A DNA stretch of 64,000 nucleotides from Draconibacterium sp. (GTDB taxonomy: Bacteria; Bacteroidota; Bacteroidia; Bacteroidales; Prolixibacteraceae). Positions 59,882 to 64,000 of this stretch are shown here, in pieces. The notes beneath the pieces are model-generated. The model was not told the DNA's origin and searched no databases. It was given only the letters and a program-made list of their open reading frames with translations. A program made the translations under genes and the position numbers. The stretch is taken from contig WOYV01000108.1 of NCBI GenBank assembly GCA_011620585.1, positions 92,246 to 156,245 on the forward strand, given 5' to 3'. Numbering within the stretch: position 1 is the first letter of the stretch; every line of letters begins with the position of its first letter.

Positions 59882-61039
59882 TTAGGACAGTCTGCTCTTA
59901 AAATCCTGGTAAGTGAATTCGCGGACAATTTTTAATGTTTCATCTTCGGTCCAAATGGCAATGGCCGGATGATTGACCCCGTTAAACATGGTCGTTTTTA
60001 CCATTGTATAATGGATCATGTCGAGTAATATAAGTTTTTCGCCTACCTGCAATTCATGATCAAATGAGTAGCTTTCCATAAAATCACCGGCGAGACAACT
60101 CACACCTCCCAAACGAAACAGGTGTCTGCTATCGGGAGTTGGTTCGCTGGCGCCAATGATTTTTGGGCGATAAGGCATTTCGAGTGTGTCGGGCATGTGG
60201 GCCGTGAAGGAAACATCGAGAATAGCTGTTTTTATACCCTTGTGTAACACAATATCCTGAATAGTGGAAACCAAAACACCGGTTTCCCAGGCAATTGCGC
60301 TACCCGGTTCAAGGATCACGTTAACCTTGTATTTTTCGCGGAAGGCTTTTAATATTTTGATGAGGTGCTCGTGATCATAGCCTTTTCTGGTCATCAAATG
60401 GCCGCCACCCATATTCACCCACTTTATTTGAGAAAGATATTTCCCAAAGTTGGCCTCAAATTTTTCCAGCACTTTTTCAAGGCTGTATGAATCCGATTCA
60501 CATAAAACGTGAAAATGGATGCCCTCGATCCCTTCCGGTAATTCATCAGGCATATTTTCGATACCCACTCCCAGCCTCGATCCGGCAGCACTGGGATTGT
60601 ACAAATCGGTTTCCACATCCGAAAACTCAGGGTTCACCCTGATCCCGCATGAAACAGGATGTTCGGTTTTGAGCGTTTCTGGATAAAATTTTTCGAACTG
60701 GGTAAACGAATTGAAAACAATGTGGCTGCTGTAACTCATCAATTCCTCAAATTCATGTTCGAAATATACCGGAGAATAGGTGTGGGCACGTGTATGCATT
60801 TCTTCGAAACAAAGCCTGGCTTCATAGAGCGAACTGGCTGTTGCACCTTTTAGATACTCGCGAACCAGCGGAAAAGCGCTCCACATTGCAAATCCTTTAA
60901 ACGCCAGAATTATTTCGATGCCTGCATCCTTTTGGACACGGTCGATTAATTGCAGGTTCTGCCGTAGCAGTTTTTCGTCTAAAACAAAAGCGGGTGAAGG
61001 AATTTCAGAGTAGTTCAATGTTTCGAGTTTAAAGTTCAA
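59882..61039 (-). CDS. nspC: Carboxynorspermidine/carboxyspermidine decarboxylase
   Basis: PLP fold-III decarboxylase that converts carboxy(nor)spermidine to (nor)spermidine. About 385 residues; PLP Lys near residue 48 (ILAFKGFAMWS), the family segments HFHVLCESDSYSLEKVL, VNMGGGHLMTRKGYDHEHL, LEPGSAIAWETG and GVSCLAGDFMESYSF. No in-frame ATG exists near the expected start; the choices are TTG at 61037-61039 or TTG at 61016-61018 (giving MNYSEIPSPAFVLDE after initiation), and the second fits family length better. It is downstream of the dehydrogenase gene, with an 82-base gap holding a hairpin. Confidence 0.9.
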   Translation of the reverse strand: MNFKLETLNYSEIPSPAFVLDEKLLRQNLQLIDRVQKDAGIEIILAFKGFAMWSAFPLVREYLKGATASSLYEARLCFEEMHTRAHTYSPVYFEHEFEELMSYSSHIVFNSFTQFEKFYPETLKTEHPVSCGIRVNPEFSDVETDLYNPSAAGSRLGVGIENMPDELPEGIEGIHFHVLCESDSYSLEKVLEKFEANFGKYLSQIKWVNMGGGHLMTRKGYDHEHLIKILKAFREKYKVNVILEPGSAIAWETGVLVSTIQDIVLHKGIKTAILDVSFTAHMPDTLEMPYRPKIIGASEPTPDSRHLFRLGGVSCLAGDFMESYSFDHELQVGEKLILLDMIHYTMVKTTMFNGVNHPAIAIWTEDETLKIVREFTYQDFKSRLS

Positions 61040-61049
61040 AGTAATGAAA

Positions 61050-61109
61050 GCTGTCTCAAAAACTGTTTGCGAATTTTGCGAGAAATTCCATTCGAGCTTT
61101 TAAGACAGC
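61050..61109 (-). other. Stem-loop between CASDH and nspC
   Basis: On the minus strand GCTGTCT (61103-61109) pairs with AGACAGC (61050-61056) around a 46-base loop rich in smaller repeats. No T run follows, so it is more likely a processing or translation-control structure than a terminator. Confidence 0.4.
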
Positions 61110-61121
61110 CTCTTAAATCAT

Positions 61122-62315
61122 TTATATCTCCAGGTCGCCGTTGATTTCTTCCTTCCAGGGAAGTCCGAATTCACCGATTCGTTCCATAAACGGATCCGGA
61201 TCGAACTCTTCGACGTTGAACACGCCTTTTCCCTTCCATTTCCGGGTAAGCACCATCATCGCACCCAACATGGCCGGAACACCTGTGGTGTATGAAACGC
61301 CTTGCGTACCAGTTTCTTTGTAAGCCTGTTGGTGTAAACAGTTATTCCAGACGTAATACGTTTTTTCTTTTCCGTCTTTTACTCCTCGAATACGACAACC
61401 GATCGAAGTTTCTCCGGTGTAGTTTTCTCCCAGATCTCCCGGGTTAGGCAGCACTTCTTTCAAAAATTCAAGTGGAATAATATCGATTCCCTTGTACTTA
61501 ACCGCATCGATACGCGCCATGCCAATATTCTGGATCACACGTAAATGGGTGAGGTATTCGTCGCCAAATGTCATCCAGAAACGGGCGCGTTTTAAAGTCG
61601 GATAATTTTTTACCAGTGATTCAAGTTCCTCATGGTAGATTACATATGAGTTTTTTGGCCCGATATTCGGATAATTCAAAGCTTTTTTGATTTCGTGTGG
61701 CTCGGTTTCTACCCACTTTCCATTTTCCCAATAACGGCCTTTTTGAGTGATTTCGCGAATATTGATTTCAGGATTGAAGTTGGTAGCAAACGCCTTGCCG
61801 TGGTCTCCTGCATTACAATCGACGATGTCGAGATAATGCATTTCGTCGAAATGATGTTTGGCTGCATATGCTGTGTATATACTAGTAACGCCGGGATCGA
61901 ACCCGCAACCCAGAACCGCCATGATGCCCTTTTCTTTAAAACGGTCGTGGTAGGCCCACTGCCAGCTGTATTCGAATTTGGCTACATCGCGTGGTTCGTA
62001 GTTGGCTGTGTCGAGGTAATTAACTCCGGTTTCCAAACAGGCATCCATAATATTCAGGTCCTGGTATGGCAGGGCAACGTTGATGACCAGTTCGGGTTTA
62101 AATTGATTGATTAGTGCAACCGTCTCTGGCACGTTGTCGGCGTCGAGTTTTGCAGTTTGTATCCTGCCTTTCCCAACTTCTTTGGCAATTACATCGCATT
62201 TGGATTGGGTACGGCTGGCCAGCATTATTTCAGAAAAAACATCCGGATTGCCGGCACATTTGCTGGCAACCACACGACCAACACCTCCGGCTCCGATAAT
62301 AAGTACTTTACTCAT
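61122..62315 (-). CDS. Carboxynorspermidine/carboxyspermidine dehydrogenase (saccharopine dehydrogenase family)
   Basis: NAD(P)H enzyme that reductively joins aspartate semialdehyde with putrescine or diaminopropane to give carboxyspermidine or carboxynorspermidine. The 397 residues start with the Rossmann loop VLIIGAGGVGRVVASKCAGN; further segments are VINVALPYQDLNIMDACLET, AVLGCGFDPGVTSIYTAYAA and the C-terminal GVSYTTGVPAMLGAMMVLTR. The assignment over other saccharopine dehydrogenases rests on the nspC neighbour. Promoter candidate at 62340-62347. Confidence 0.92.
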   Translation of the reverse strand: MSKVLIIGAGGVGRVVASKCAGNPDVFSEIMLASRTQSKCDVIAKEVGKGRIQTAKLDADNVPETVALINQFKPELVINVALPYQDLNIMDACLETGVNYLDTANYEPRDVAKFEYSWQWAYHDRFKEKGIMAVLGCGFDPGVTSIYTAYAAKHHFDEMHYLDIVDCNAGDHGKAFATNFNPEINIREITQKGRYWENGKWVETEPHEIKKALNYPNIGPKNSYVIYHEELESLVKNYPTLKRARFWMTFGDEYLTHLRVIQNIGMARIDAVKYKGIDIIPLEFLKEVLPNPGDLGENYTGETSIGCRIRGVKDGKEKTYYVWNNCLHQQAYKETGTQGVSYTTGVPAMLGAMMVLTRKWKGKGVFNVEEFDPDPFMERIGEFGLPWKEEINGDLEI

Positions 62316-62648
62316 TTTAATTCTTGTTAATTAATGGGTCAAAATTAGCAACTTTGACTGATAGGTTGTATTTTAGATATTAATTTTAGTAACGATTCAC
62401 AAGGTAAATAATTTTTCTTTTTGAAACACACTGAAAATGAGGATGAATACGGCATAAGACAAATACATTCTGGAAATTCAAACCGTTTTTTTTTTCGCTG
62501 ATTTTGTTCATGAAAACTACTCAGAAAGTGAATATTTGTTGCAGAGGGTATTTTTGAAGGACAGGGAAAGATTATTTCCTAAAAATTGTATTTATTTGCG
62601 CTTTGAAACAGTTAGTACGAATCAATAACAAATTTTATGGGTACTTAA
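62316..62648. other. Divergent region between CASDH and speA
   Basis: AT-rich and noncoding. TAATTTTG on the minus strand serves CASDH. TATTTTTG at 62549-62556 on the plus strand could serve speA but has no -33 box at the right distance. Confidence 0.5.
62340..62347 (-). promoter_or_regulatory. -7 box of the CASDH-nspC operon
   Basis: TAATTTTG on the minus strand, 24 bases before the CASDH start. The -33 position is not a clear TTG. Confidence 0.45.
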
Positions 62649-64000
62649 ATGAAACATTCCTATTTTGATTTGATCGAACAAAGTTATTACTTCCCACAGG
62701 AAGGCTTTGATTTAAGAGACAATTACCTGACCTTTCACGGAATCTCTTTAAAATATCTGATAAATAAGTACGGTACACCTTTCAGGTTTATTTATCTTCC
62801 GAAGATTGGTGATCAAATCAAAAAAGCGAGGAATCTCTTTAATAAGGCCATAAAGAAGAACAACTACCGCGGTAAATACATTTACTGTTATTGTACAAAA
62901 ACCAACCACTTTTCGCATGTGGTAACCGAGGCATTAAAACACAATGTCCATCTCGAAACATCATCATCATACGACATTGATTTGATCCTGAGCCTTTTTC
63001 ACGAGAAAAAGATCGATAAAAGCAGGATTATTGTTCATAACGGTTACAAAACCGACGATTACCTGGTGAAGATTTTAAGTCTTCAGGATTTAGGGTTCAA
63101 AAACAATATTATTGTACTCGACAGTATTAACGAGCTCAAACGGATTGAAAAACTGGCCGGTAAATCGAAAGTGCAAATCGGGATCAGAATGGCCATTAAC
63201 GAGGAATCGCAATCGGCCTACTATACTTCAAGGTTGGGAATTCGCCACAACAGTATTCTTGAATTTTACAAGCAAAATATCGAAGGCAAAAAGAACCTTG
63301 AATTCAAAATGCTTCACTTTTTTGTTGATTCGGGGATTAAAGACAGCTTGTATTATTGGGGCGAATTCCAAAAAGCGCTCAAACTGTATGTCGATCTTAA
63401 AAAACAATGCGATACCCTGGATATGTTCAATCTTGGTGGCGGCTTTCCGATCAGGAACCACCTCGGTTTTGAGTACAATTACGAGTACATGATCAACGAA
63501 ATTGTTACCAACATTAAAGACGCCTGTGCGGTCGAAAATATTGATGAACCCGATATTGTTACCGAATTTGGAAAATATACCGTTGGCGAAAGTGGCGCGA
63601 TCGTTTTTGAGGTGCTCGAACAAAAACAACAGAACGATACCGAAAGCTGGTACATCATTAACAACAGTTTGATGAATACGATCCCGGACGCCTGGTCGAT
63701 TTTTGAGAAGTTTATTTTATTGCCGATTAACAAGTGGAACCACGACTATAAACGTGTGAACATTGGCGGTATTAGCTGCGATCATTCTGATTATTATAAC
63801 TCGGAAGACTTTAACCAGGAAGTGCTTCTGCCTTCCTATCCCGAAGAAGAAAAGGAACCTTTGTACCTTGGATTCTTTCATACAGGTGCTTACCAGGACG
63901 CGATTAGCGGCTACGGCGGAATTAAACATTGTTTGATTCCCTCGCCAAAACATGTAATCATCGATCGCGACGATAAAGGAAACATCGTTGATTATGTGTA
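62649..64000 (+). CDS. speA: Arginine decarboxylase (partial, runs off the window)
   Basis: PLP fold-III (alanine-racemase-type) decarboxylase of the biosynthetic arginine decarboxylase group, forming agmatine for putrescine and spermidine. About 450 N-terminal residues are present and the frame is open at 64000. PLP Lys near residue 84 (YCYCTKTNHF), LETSSSYDIDLI, ISQ-like YYTSRLGIRH, FNLGGGFPIRNHLGFEYNYE and the cysteine motif GGISCDHSDYY are visible. Start is ATG 62649, family-like MKHSYFDLIEQSYYFPQEGF. It is divergent from CASDH-nspC; the three genes make a spermidine set. Confidence 0.9.
   Translation, partial: MKHSYFDLIEQSYYFPQEGFDLRDNYLTFHGISLKYLINKYGTPFRFIYLPKIGDQIKKARNLFNKAIKKNNYRGKYIYCYCTKTNHFSHVVTEALKHNVHLETSSSYDIDLILSLFHEKKIDKSRIIVHNGYKTDDYLVKILSLQDLGFKNNIIVLDSINELKRIEKLAGKSKVQIGIRMAINEESQSAYYTSRLGIRHNSILEFYKQNIEGKKNLEFKMLHFFVDSGIKDSLYYWGEFQKALKLYVDLKKQCDTLDMFNLGGGFPIRNHLGFEYNYEYMINEIVTNIKDACAVENIDEPDIVTEFGKYTVGESGAIVFEVLEQKQQNDTESWYIINNSLMNTIPDAWSIFEKFILLPINKWNHDYKRVNIGGISCDHSDYYNSEDFNQEVLLPSYPEEEKEPLYLGFFHTGAYQDAISGYGGIKHCLIPSPKHVIIDRDDKGNIVDYV

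Overview
The window reads as the chromosome of an anaerobic or microaerophilic marine-type member of the Bacteroidetes, most likely order Marinilabiliales/Bacteroidales (Prolixibacteraceae-like). The evidence is: a SusC/SusD nutrient-uptake locus; a type IX secretion (Por) C-terminal tail on a 1114-residue secreted protein; short serC/serA genes with the Bacteroidetes-type Lys variant of SerA; Bacteroidetes families DUF2851, DUF4294 and GH92; many promoters of the TTG-N19/20-TAnnTTTG type; and few Shine-Dalgarno sites. I see no rRNA or tRNA gene, CRISPR array, prophage or intact insertion sequence. This is inference from families; no database search was run.

Layout. 1-9 kb: clpB, a SemiSWEET-like transporter, an Hpt protein, gcvT, then serC-serA-DUF1015 (serine synthesis) with a decayed four-helix-bundle gene between serA and DUF1015. 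9-16 kb: a receiver-ATP-grasp fusion protein, a membrane pyrophosphatase and a DHODH-like flavoprotein. 16-24 kb: a T9SS-exported multidomain protein, a K+ channel, DUF2851, a SpoU methylase and arginine deiminase. 24-33 kb: DUF4294, a cyclic phosphodiesterase, an ABM gene broken by one stop codon, a polyprenyl-phosphate sugar transferase, a Gfo/Idh protein, pcm, a metallo-hydrolase, gcvP and ispE. 33-43 kb: a small secreted repeat protein, biotin carrier plus carboxyltransferase, LptF/G permease and tgt, then glycosyltransferase-sigma factor-rsmG, pfkA and a DUF1080 lipoprotein. 43-56 kb: tex, a GH92 mannosidase, a membrane protein, susC-susD and a second susD. 56-64 kb: a SpmA/SpmB fusion, kdsA-DinB-Dabb, and the spermidine genes nspC, carboxy(nor)spermidine dehydrogenase and arginine decarboxylase (cut by the window end).

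The genes are mostly housekeeping. GcvT and GcvP supply two of the four glycine-cleavage components and connect to serine synthesis by SerC/SerA. SpeA, CASDH and NspC form the carboxyspermidine route. GH92 with SusC/SusD suggests uptake of a mannose-containing glycan.

Two things are not explained by ordinary annotation. (1) Between nspC and kdsA, about 59175-59700 on the minus strand, there is a unit of roughly 520 nt with a textbook promoter, a strong terminator, no credible ORF and a run of hairpins with UUCG and GNRA loops. It looks like an undescribed structured RNA or a very long kdsA leader. (2) Two copies of a 191/229-bp element (15850-16040 and 41993-42221) share imperfect 19-bp terminal inverted repeats and a conserved multi-stem core whose hairpins differ in sequence and length but keep pairing. 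This is a MITE/REP-like mobile element.
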